The notes under the pieces: model-generated
Databases searched by the model: none
Told to the model about the DNA's origin: nothing
What the model saw: only the letters and a program-made list of their open reading frames with translations
In this document: positions 7,611-13,880 of the stretch, piece after piece
How the letters are laid out: every line of letters begins with the position of its first letter
How positions within the stretch are numbered: the stretch's first letter is position 1
Origin: Schwartzia sp. (in: firmicutes)
Lineage (GTDB): Bacteria; Bacillota; Negativicutes; Selenomonadales; Selenomonadaceae
Length of the DNA: 14,620 bases
Reading direction: 5' to 3'
Assembly: GCA_017939945.1 (NCBI GenBank)
Contig: JAGAZS010000059.1
Coordinates: 1-14,620 of the forward strand
Position numbers and translations under genes: made by a program

Positions 7611-7639
7611 ATTATACTACACCACAAAGCAACCGAAAA
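7611..7639 (-). promoter_or_regulatory. Probable promoter of the gatCAB operon
   Basis: A perfect TATAAT lies at 7616-7611. Seventeen bases upstream is only TTTTCG (7639-7634), a poor -35, and there is no extended TGn. It stands in the 79-base gap between the pcrA stop and the gatC start, where a promoter is expected. No clear terminator separates pcrA from it, so some read-through from pcrA is possible. Confidence 0.45.
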
Positions 7640-7650
7640 CCCCAAAAGTT

Positions 7651-9921
7651 TTACTCGGCCTTTGAAACCGGAGTAATCGGTGCGTATTTTTGCATCAGGC
7701 CTTTGACCCCTTGATCGGGGAAGGCGATCTTCAATACAGTTTCCTCGCCCTTTCCTTCCACGGATATGACCGTTCCAATTCCCCATTTTCCGTGCTTCGC
7801 CTTGTCGCCCGGTCTCCAGCGGACGCTCATATCCGGGCGGATCGTTTCGGCTTTTCCGTTCGGCTTCGCAAGAGTTGACGTCGCTTTTTTCCGTTCCATT
7901 TCCAGCCAAGCGTCAAAACCGGATTTGGCTTGCCCGAAAGGACTCGCATAACTCTTTTGCCGTTGCTCCTGACGGGGGGCATTCACCTCGATTTCCCGCA
8001 GATACATCGGCGGGATTTCCGCGAGGAAGCGCGACGGCGGAAACGAGGTATTATTCCCATAAATCATACGCTGCTTTGCATGGGTCATGTAAAGCTTTTT
8101 CTGCGCCCGCGTAATGCCGACATAGCAAGCGCGGCGTTCTTCCTCCAGCTCCTTCGTATCCATCAGGGATCGTGAATGGGGGAATAACCCCTCCTCCATT
8201 CCGGCCATGAACACGACAGGGAACTCCAAGCCTTTCGCCGCGTGAAGCGTCATCAGCGTGACGCGTTCGTCTTCCAGATCAGCATTATCAATATCGGAAA
8301 TCAGGGCGATATGGTTCAAAAACTCCTCCAATGTAGGATTATCGCTTGTGGACTCGAAATCCTTTGCAACGCCGACAAACTCCTGCAGATTTTCGATGCG
8401 AGCCTTGTTTTCCGGCTTGTCCTCCGATTCGAGCTCGCGGATATAGCCCGTAGCGTCCAAAAGCGTTTCGATAAATTCCGACACAGGCATGGCTTCCATT
8501 TGCGCCAGTAAATCGAACATCATTACAGCGAAAGCTTCCAACGGTTTTTTCGTCCGCGCCGTGAGACCCGTAATCTCCTCCAACGCTCCGGGACTGGAAA
8601 TCACTTCAAACAAGCTCATGCCCCGTTCTTCCGCGTAAGCGCCGATCTTTGCCATGCTCGTCTCTCCCAGTCCGCGCCTCGGCACGTTAATGATCCTGAG
8701 TAGACTCAAGGTGTCCAGCGGGTTGAAGACAACATGCAGGTAAGCGATGATATCCTTGATTTCCTTGCGGTCATAGAATTTCAGTCCGCCTACCATCGTA
8801 TAGGGGACGCCAAGCTTCATGAAGCCTTCCTCGATGGCACGGGACTGCACGTTTGTCCGATACAGGACGGCATAATCCCCATAGTTATTTCCCGTCGCCC
8901 GCATCTGGTTCATGATCTCCCGTGCAATATACGCAGCTTCGTCCCGCTCGTCCGACGCGCAATAGGATACAATCGGCTCCCCCTCGGCGTTCTGCGTCCA
9001 GAGTTTTTTCGGCTTGCGGTTCTGGTTGTTCTCGATAACAGCATTCGCGGCGGCGAGAATTGTCTTCGTCGAACGATAGTTCTGTTCCAGCCGGATCACT
9101 TCCGCGTCCGGATAGTCCTGCTCGAAGTCAAGGATATTGCTGATGTCCGCGCCGCGCCAGCCGTAAATCGACTGATCCGCATCTCCGACGACGCAAAGGT
9201 TCCGATGTGCCGACGCCAAAAGGCGCGTGAGCTGGTATTGCGCACCGTTCGTGTCCTGATATTCGTCCACCAAAATATATTGAAAACGTTTCCGATATTT
9301 TTCCCGCACTTCCTCATTCGTCTTCAGAAGCTCCACCGCAAGCATCAACAGGTCATCAAAGTCCAACGCGTTGTTCTTGTGAAGAACGCGCTGATATTCT
9401 ATATAGACCTCGGCGATCTTCTTTCGGTGGAAATTTTCTGCCTCATGCACCAGCATATCAGGCGTCAGCGTCCGGTTCTTGGCGTCGGAGATCGCCGCCT
9501 GCACTTGGGCGGGCGGATACTGTTTCTCGTCGAGATTCATTTCCTTCAGGCACTGCTTGATGACAACCTTGGAGTCCGAGGCGTCATAGATGACAAAATT
9601 CTTGTTGTACCCGTCCAGCGCATCAATCTCATAACGCAGGAGCCGCGCGCAAAACGAATGGAACGTGCTGAGCCAAATTTCTTTCGCCGCGCTGCCGACG
9701 AGGCGATCCACGCGTTCCTTCATTTCCGCCGCGGCCTTGTTCGTGAAAGTGATAGCAAGAATCCGATACGGCGGCACCCCATGCGCCAAAAGGTTTGCAA
9801 TGCGGCAGGTCAGGACCTTTGTTTTTCCCGATCCCGCCCCCGCCATAATCAGCAGCGGCCCCGAGAAATGTTCGACAGCCTTCCTCTGCATAGGATTCAA
9901 CTGATCCAAAATCGCGTTCAA
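7651..9921 (-). CDS. pcrA: ATP-dependent 3'-5' DNA helicase PcrA (UvrD type)
   Basis: Superfamily 1A helicase for repair, rolling-circle replication and clearing RecA filaments or stalled polymerase. All motifs are intact: Walker A AGAGSGKT (27-34), motif Ia TFTNKAAAEM, motif II VDEYQDT (218-224), motif III GDADQSIYGWRGA (246-258), motif IV QNYRS (280-284), motif V LMTLHAAKGLEFPVVF (556-571) and motif VI ERRACYVGITRAQ (595-607). The C-terminal part (701-751, WRPGDKAKHGKWGIGTVIS) is the Tudor-like RNA-polymerase-binding domain typical of PcrA. The 756 residues are normal. The start is TTG at 9921, chosen because GGAGGAG (9935-9929) lies seven bases upstream and the family opening (LNPMQRKAV) follows. 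A terminator-like hairpin ends immediately before this ribosome binding site. Confidence 0.97.
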   Translation of the reverse strand: MNAILDQLNPMQRKAVEHFSGPLLIMAGAGSGKTKVLTCRIANLLAHGVPPYRILAITFTNKAAAEMKERVDRLVGSAAKEIWLSTFHSFCARLLRYEIDALDGYNKNFVIYDASDSKVVIKQCLKEMNLDEKQYPPAQVQAAISDAKNRTLTPDMLVHEAENFHRKKIAEVYIEYQRVLHKNNALDFDDLLMLAVELLKTNEEVREKYRKRFQYILVDEYQDTNGAQYQLTRLLASAHRNLCVVGDADQSIYGWRGADISNILDFEQDYPDAEVIRLEQNYRSTKTILAAANAVIENNQNRKPKKLWTQNAEGEPIVSYCASDERDEAAYIAREIMNQMRATGNNYGDYAVLYRTNVQSRAIEEGFMKLGVPYTMVGGLKFYDRKEIKDIIAYLHVVFNPLDTLSLLRIINVPRRGLGETSMAKIGAYAEERGMSLFEVISSPGALEEITGLTARTKKPLEAFAVMMFDLLAQMEAMPVSEFIETLLDATGYIRELESEDKPENKARIENLQEFVGVAKDFESTSDNPTLEEFLNHIALISDIDNADLEDERVTLMTLHAAKGLEFPVVFMAGMEEGLFPHSRSLMDTKELEEERRACYVGITRAQKKLYMTHAKQRMIYGNNTSFPPSRFLAEIPPMYLREIEVNAPRQEQRQKSYASPFGQAKSGFDAWLEMERKKATSTLAKPNGKAETIRPDMSVRWRPGDKAKHGKWGIGTVISVEGKGEETVLKIAFPDQGVKGLMQKYAPITPVSKAE

Positions 9922-9928
9922 AACGGTT

Positions 9929-9935
9929 CTCCTCC
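9929..9935 (-). promoter_or_regulatory. pcrA: Ribosome binding site fixing the TTG start of pcrA
   Basis: GGAGGAG on the minus strand, followed by seven bases and TTG at 9921. The next ATG in frame is ten codons further on and would remove the conserved start of the helicase domain, so TTG is preferred. The site lies within a few bases of the U tract of the upstream hairpin. Confidence 0.75.
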
Positions 9936-9940
9936 AACCA

Positions 9941-9984
9941 AAAAAAATAAAGAAAAGGCCGCCTCGCGTACAACCGAGGCAGCC
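9941..9984 (-). terminator. Intrinsic terminator after the pyrophosphatase gene, possibly an attenuator of pcrA
   Basis: On the minus strand GGCTGCCTCG (9984-9975) pairs with CGAGGCGGCC (9966-9957): 10 bp with one wobble and an 8-base loop. The U-rich TTTTCTTTATTTTTTT follows (9956-9941). It starts eight bases after the pyrophosphatase stop. The pcrA ribosome binding site begins only six bases beyond the U tract. Confidence 0.85.
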
Positions 9985-9991
9985 CTCGAAT

Positions 9992-11638
9992 TTATTTCTG
10001 CAAACGCTTTACCGCTTCCGTCAGCGGCGGTATAATCTGCTTTTTGCGTGACATGACGCCCGGAAGGTAAATCGAATCTCCCGACGCATCCTTCATGAAC
10101 GCCTGTCCGATCAACGTCTTCGGCGAACCCACATAAAGGAGTTCCGTGCTTTCCTGCAGGATATCCGTCACCATTAACAGGCACATATCGAAATTGTCCG
10201 TAGCGCAAATGGCCTGCATGCTCTCCAAAAGCTCCGGCTTCATCTTCAGTGCTTCTTGGGTATCCATGACGGAAATCTGGCTGACAAGAACCCGGTAATC
10301 GCCGATCTGGAATTCCTTCATGTCGTTTTTCGCGATTTCCGCCGGCTTCATGTCGCTGATGCTGGCGCCCGCCTTGAGAAGCGCCATGCCGTATTCCTGA
10401 ATCTCCACACCCGCTATTCCGGCTAGCCGTTCTGCAGTAATCTTGTCGTACCCTGTGCAGGTCGGCGACTTGAACAGCACTGTGTCGGAAATAATAGCAG
10501 AGAGCAAAAGCCCCGCGACTTCCTTTGCAATCTCGATATTCTTCTGCCAGTACATATTGGCGACAATGGTGGCCGTGCAGCCGACAGGCTCCTCGCGGAT
10601 ATAAATCGGCTCGCCCGTCTGCATACCGCCGAGCCGGTGATGGTCGACAATCTCGACAACCTTTGCCGACTCGATTCCCTCCACCGCCTGTCCGCGCTCG
10701 TTGTGGTCGACGAGAATGACGCGTTCTGGATCGGGAAGCATCAGCTTGTCGCGGCTGACAATGCCGACGAGCCGCTCGTTGTCCACGACCGGATAATTGC
10801 GGAATTTCGACGACTCGATTGTACCGCGGATATCACTCAACCGCTGATGGGACTGAAACGCGGTCAATTTTTTTTGCATGATATGGCCGACCGGGATGCT
10901 CTGGTTGATCAAGCGGGCCGCCGTGAATGTGTCCAGCGGCGTGCGGACAATCATCGCGTGGGTGCGCCGCGCGTCCTGCTTGACCATTTCCGGGATATTG
11001 CCGATGTTCGTGACAATCAAACAAGCGATATTGTGCAGCAAGCATTCCTGCATCGAAGCGTACTGTCCTTCCCCGACGAGCACGACGTCGCCCTGTGACA
11101 CCCATTTCTTGATGGTTGCCTTGCTGCCTGCCGCGATATGGACCTTGCCCTTGACGAGAGCCGCTTCGTCGCTGTCGACGACAATCTCACCTTCAATGAT
11201 GTCGACAATCGCCTTCAGGGAAACAGCGGATTCTCCGAGATCCTGCATATTCAGCTCTTCAAAATACCGCTGCGCCAAATCGCTCACGGTGACGATGCCG
11301 ACCATGCGCCCTTCGCCGTCCGTAACCGGAACGGAGCGGAGATTGTTTTCCTGCAGAACACGGCCAAGATAGCGCAGATTGTCTGTTTCCTTGACAACCG
11401 CCTGGCATTCCAGCATGATGTCCTTGACGCGGGGGTACAAGTCCACAATCAGCATCGGTGCCTCAACCTTGAAATAATCGAGCGCGTACTGCGTTTCGGC
11501 GTTGACCTGGCCAGCGCGCGCCGCAATCGCGTCTTCTCCCACTTTCCGCTTCAATTCCGCGTAAGCGATGGCGGAGCAGATGGAGTCCGTGTCCGGATTA
11601 CGGTGTCCGATAACATATACAGGCTTTGAATTTCCCAT
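9992..11638 (-). CDS. ppaC: CBS-DRTGG family II (manganese-dependent) inorganic pyrophosphatase
   Basis: Hydrolyses pyrophosphate to phosphate in the cytoplasm, pulling biosynthetic reactions forward. The DHH catalytic domain is split. Residues 1-66 hold GHRNPDTDS (11-19) with metal ligands H12, D16 and D18. A regulatory insert follows: CBS 1 (about 70-125), a DRTGG domain (about 130-245) and CBS 2 (about 250-302). Catalysis resumes with VDHNERG (310-316), DHH (332-334) and D385. The DHHA2 part ends with SRKKQ (530-534), which binds substrate. Related CBS-DRTGG enzymes are known to be inhibited by AMP/ADP and activated by diadenosine polyphosphates, so this one probably senses adenylates. The 548 residues fit. 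The ATG at 11638 has AAGGGGAG upstream. It has its own strong promoter and a terminator. Confidence 0.95.
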   Translation of the reverse strand: MGNSKPVYVIGHRNPDTDSICSAIAYAELKRKVGEDAIAARAGQVNAETQYALDYFKVEAPMLIVDLYPRVKDIMLECQAVVKETDNLRYLGRVLQENNLRSVPVTDGEGRMVGIVTVSDLAQRYFEELNMQDLGESAVSLKAIVDIIEGEIVVDSDEAALVKGKVHIAAGSKATIKKWVSQGDVVLVGEGQYASMQECLLHNIACLIVTNIGNIPEMVKQDARRTHAMIVRTPLDTFTAARLINQSIPVGHIMQKKLTAFQSHQRLSDIRGTIESSKFRNYPVVDNERLVGIVSRDKLMLPDPERVILVDHNERGQAVEGIESAKVVEIVDHHRLGGMQTGEPIYIREEPVGCTATIVANMYWQKNIEIAKEVAGLLLSAIISDTVLFKSPTCTGYDKITAERLAGIAGVEIQEYGMALLKAGASISDMKPAEIAKNDMKEFQIGDYRVLVSQISVMDTQEALKMKPELLESMQAICATDNFDMCLLMVTDILQESTELLYVGSPKTLIGQAFMKDASGDSIYLPGVMSRKKQIIPPLTEAVKRLQK

Positions 11639-11687
11639 TTTGCTCTCCCCTTACTCACTTTCTCATTGCAAAGTCATTCATGTATCA

Positions 11688-11715
11688 ATTATATCATACC
11701 CCGAAAAAGTATCAA
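11688..11715 (-). promoter_or_regulatory. ppaC: Strong extended -10 promoter of the pyrophosphatase gene
   Basis: The -35 TTGATA (11715-11710) is separated by 16 bases from a perfect TATAAT (11693-11688), preceded by TGA, the extended -10 TGn element. Transcription should start near 11681, giving a 42-base leader. The -35 begins eight bases after the stop of the upstream 119-residue gene, and no good terminator lies between. Confidence 0.8.
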
Positions 11716-11722
11716 CTTTCTT

Positions 11723-12082
11723 TTAGCGCAGCTTTTTCCCCGTACCATGCTCCCAAAGCTCACGCAACACCTCGGAAACCTTCAGCGTCGCCAGGTCGGG
11801 CGTGTCAATGACATATTGCAGCATATCGGCAATCTCCTCGGGATCCGCATGGCGGAATGTTGCCCGCCCGTCGAGATCCTCCAAAGTTTCCAGCAGCTCG
11901 TCCGCAATGTCCGCCATATCTTCGCGACAATAATACCATTCGATAATCGGGCGGTAATCGCCCCGATATCCCGATGATTCACGCAAAACCTGAATTTCGT
12001 CGTCGGGCAAAAGATCTCCTTTGGATACCAAATCATTCAGCTCGGAAATCAATTCGCGATACCGATACGGATTTTTTTTCAT
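11723..12082 (-). CDS. Small acidic protein of unknown function
   Basis: Not recognised. The 119-residue protein starts at ATG 12082, preceded by GGGGAGGG (12096-12089), a strong ribosome binding site. An in-frame GTG at 12106 would place that site inside the coding region, so it is rejected. The protein is rich in Asp, Glu and Leu, probably all-helical, with no signal peptide or membrane segment. A basic, tyrosine-rich start (KKNPYRYRE) leads into acidic helices (DMADIADELLETLEDL, 56-70, and PEEIADMLQYVID, 81-93). C52 is the only cysteine. A small adaptor or interaction protein is plausible but not shown. It is divergent from thiN across a 101-base region full of palindromes, and sits directly upstream of the pyrophosphatase gene. 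Confidence 0.8.
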   Translation of the reverse strand: MKKNPYRYRELISELNDLVSKGDLLPDDEIQVLRESSGYRGDYRPIIEWYYCREDMADIADELLETLEDLDGRATFRHADPEEIADMLQYVIDTPDLATLKVSEVLRELWEHGTGKKLR

Positions 12083-12097
12083 TGGAAGCCCTCCCCG

Positions 12098-12126
12098 CTG
12101 ACGCACTCCCGGAAATGTGCTACAAT
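12098..12126 (+). promoter_or_regulatory. thiN: Extended -10 promoter of thiN
   Basis: CTGACG (12098-12103, four of six matches to the -35) lies 17 bases before TACAAT (12121-12126). The -10 is directly preceded by TGC, an extended -10 element. Transcription should begin near 12133, about 50 bases before the ATG. The -10 is overlapped by a palindrome. Confidence 0.65.
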
Positions 12127-12166
12127 TTAGGAAACACTAAATTTCTTCATCGTTTCCTAATGAAAC
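12124..12166. promoter_or_regulatory. Cluster of overlapping palindromes at the thiN promoter (candidate operator)
   Basis: Three inverted repeats overlap. AATTTAG (12124-12130), six bases, then CTAAATT (12137-12143) is perfect over 7 bp. TTAGGAAAC (12127-12135) with GTTTCCTAA (12152-12160) is perfect over 9 bp. GTTTC (12152-12156), five bases, then GAAAC (12162-12166) is the third. The first covers the -10 and the expected start point. That start point falls within the left arm of the 9-bp repeat, so a DNA-binding site fits better than an RNA hairpin. The bound factor is unknown. No separate promoter for the divergent 119-residue gene could be made out here. Confidence 0.5.
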
Positions 12167-12183
12167 AAAAAGGAGTTTCTATA

Positions 12184-12906
12184 ATGATTCGTCATTCCTC
12201 CGTCATTTCCCTGCCGAATATTCGATTGGATTTTTCCCAAAAAATATTTCGTGAGGATTTTTTGCTTGTCGCCGGCGGACGTGCGCCTTCGTCCGCATGG
12301 CTGCAAGCGGCGGCTTCCGGACGTACGCTGTATTGCATCGATCACGGCGCCGACGCGTGCCGCTCCGCCAACCTCACTCCCTCGCTGTATATCGGCGACG
12401 GCGACAGCATATCCGCCGATACTTGGGATTGGATAAAAAAATCCAATATCGAAACGAAAATGTTTCCGATAGAAAAAGACAAAACGGATTCCCAGCTCGC
12501 CCTTGATCTTTTGACGGAAAAAAAAGAAGCTTTTATCGTTCTTTCCGGAGGATTCGGCGGGCGGTTCGACCACGCATTCAGCCTTCTGTACGCGTTTGCC
12601 GGAACGAACCTGCATGGTTGCATTGCAGACGACTACGAGTTCTTGCTTTTCCTTCGTGACGAAGACACTGTCAAACTTCAATTAACCGAAACGCCAAAAA
12701 GCATTTCGCTTCTCCCGCTTTCTTCCTTTTGTAACGACGTGACAATTGATGGCGTATATTGGCCGTTGACCGGCGCCACACTTCGACAAAATGAACCGTA
12801 TGCAATCAGCAATCGTTTGTCATCCCGCGATAATAGCGTTACCGTCAAAAACGGCTCCGGAACCCTCGCGCTCTATCTTTGCCGAGACGAAACCTCATTG
12901 CTGTAA
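12184..12906 (+). CDS. thiN: Thiamine pyrophosphokinase
   Basis: Transfers pyrophosphate from ATP (AMP released) to thiamine, giving the cofactor thiamine diphosphate. The 240 residues begin at ATG 12184, eight bases after AAGGAG; an open frame reaches further upstream to 11974, but that part lies before the promoter and covers the divergent gene. Catalytic-domain motifs are present: GDGDS (71-75, family GDxDS), EKDKTDSQLAL (97-107) and GGFGGRFDH (122-130). The C-terminal thiamine-binding beta domain shows GVYWPLTG (190-197) and ISN (208-210). No TPP riboswitch was recognised in the short leader. The last 34 bases overlap, tail to tail, the end of the convergent rRNA methyltransferase gene. 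Confidence 0.93.
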   Translation: MIRHSSVISLPNIRLDFSQKIFREDFLLVAGGRAPSSAWLQAAASGRTLYCIDHGADACRSANLTPSLYIGDGDSISADTWDWIKKSNIETKMFPIEKDKTDSQLALDLLTEKKEAFIVLSGGFGGRFDHAFSLLYAFAGTNLHGCIADDYEFLLFLRDEDTVKLQLTETPKSISLLPLSSFCNDVTIDGVYWPLTGATLRQNEPYAISNRLSSRDNSVTVKNGSGTLALYLCRDETSLL

Positions 12907-13700
12907 TAACGTTGACGTAGAGCCTCATACAGCACAATCGCCGCCGACGTCGCCACATTCAGTGACTCCGCTCGTCCGAGCATCGGGATATAAACCGGCT
13001 CCGCCGATTCGAGAAACAAGGGCGAAACGCCTTCCCCCTCATTCCCGAAAACAATGGCGGTCGCCTTTCGGTAATCGGCGAAAAAACACGGCGTCGCCGA
13101 CGGGTCGAGAGCCGCCGCCAAGCAGGAAATATTATGCGCCCTTGCAAATGAAATCACGTCCTCGGCGCTCGCCTCCGTAATCAAAGGCAAATGAAAAATC
13201 GAGCCCATAGAAGAGCGTACAACCTTGTCGGAAAAAAGGTCCGCCGTCCCTGCAGTCGCGATTACGCCTGAGCACCCCGCCGCGTCCGCCGTGCGAATCA
13301 TCGTCCCCACATTGCCGGGATCCTGAATCCGATCTAAAACAATAACCAAAGAATTATTTTTTGCCGAAAGCTCCGCAAGGGTATTTTGCACCGACTCCAT
13401 GACAAGCAATATGCCTTGCGGTGATTCCGTCGCCGAGGCTTTTTTATAGATATTCGGCGACACGACATAAATCGGGCAGCCTTTCGATTCCAGTTCGACG
13501 ACAATTCTCTGCACGCGCTCGTTAGCAAGCGCTGATTCCGTCGCGATGCAAAATCGAAGCGGCCAATCCGAAGCCGCCGCCGTCTCCACAAGCCGAACGC
13601 CTTCCGCGACGAATTCCCCGCGATGCTTTCGTTCCTTCCGCTGATGCAGCGAAGCCGCCCATTTGATTTTCGCGTTTGACGCGCTTTCAATCCGCTCCAT
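12873..13700 (-). CDS. TrmH/SpoU-family RNA 2'-O-methyltransferase
   Basis: SPOUT-class enzyme that uses S-adenosylmethionine to methylate ribose in rRNA or tRNA. From ATG 13700 the protein is 275 residues. The N-terminal part (about 1-105) is the substrate-binding domain found in TrmH relatives (KERKHRGEFVAEGVRLVET). The knotted catalytic domain carries all three motifs: DRIQDPGNVGTMIRTADAAG (123-142, N130 and R136), FGNEGEG (218-224) and LGRAESLNVATSAAI (241-255). GGAAGGA precedes the ATG. The frame stays open up to 13829, but a near-consensus promoter lies inside that extra part, so the shorter start is chosen. The exact target nucleotide is unknown. The 3' end overlaps thiN by 34 bases. 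Confidence 0.93.
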   Translation of the reverse strand: MERIESASNAKIKWAASLHQRKERKHRGEFVAEGVRLVETAAASDWPLRFCIATESALANERVQRIVVELESKGCPIYVVSPNIYKKASATESPQGILLVMESVQNTLAELSAKNNSLVIVLDRIQDPGNVGTMIRTADAAGCSGVIATAGTADLFSDKVVRSSMGSIFHLPLITEASAEDVISFARAHNISCLAAALDPSATPCFFADYRKATAIVFGNEGEGVSPLFLESAEPVYIPMLGRAESLNVATSAAIVLYEALRQRYYSNEVSSRQR

Positions 13701-13755
13701 GCCGTTTCCTTCCAAAACAATATGACATTTCCTTTTTGATGAACCGTTGGATAAA

Positions 13756-13784
13756 ATCATAGGATTTGTAATGATTTTTGTCAA
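13756..13784 (-). promoter_or_regulatory. Near-consensus promoter of the TrmH-family gene
   Basis: A perfect TTGACA (13784-13779), a 17-base spacer and TATGAT (13761-13756, five of six matches). Transcription should begin near 13749, leaving a leader of roughly 49 bases before ATG 13700. With the terminator just upstream, this makes the methyltransferase gene an independent unit. Confidence 0.82.
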
Positions 13785-13809
13785 CTCCGGCATAATAATC
13801 TGAAACAAG

Positions 13810-13856
13810 AAAAACGAAAAGCCAACCATAAATCAAAAATAGATTCATGGCTGGCT
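13810..13856 (-). terminator. Intrinsic terminator of the membrane-protein gene
   Basis: On the minus strand AGCCAGCCATGAATC (13856-13842) pairs with GATTTATGGTTGGCT (13834-13820): 15 bp with two G-T wobbles and a 7-base loop. TTTCGTTTTT follows (13819-13810). It lies 24 bases past the stop of the membrane-protein gene and 25 bases before the -35 of the methyltransferase promoter. Confidence 0.88.
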
Positions 13857-13880
13857 CTATTTATTAGTGTACCATCAGCC

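Noticed and set aside
8734..10035. A 433-codon open frame on the plus strand opposite pcrA
   Set aside because: Antisense to an intact pcrA with all helicase motifs; no ribosome binding site or promoter is visible, and it runs across the minus-strand terminator.
11700..11718. Short hairpin AAAGT/ACTTT after the 119-residue gene as a terminator
   Set aside because: Only 5 bp and A-T-rich, and it contains the -35 of the pyrophosphatase promoter; too weak to call a terminator.
11974..12183. Upstream extension of the thiN frame
   Set aside because: It lies before the thiN promoter and over the divergent 119-residue gene. ATG 12184 has a good ribosome binding site and gives the family's normal length.
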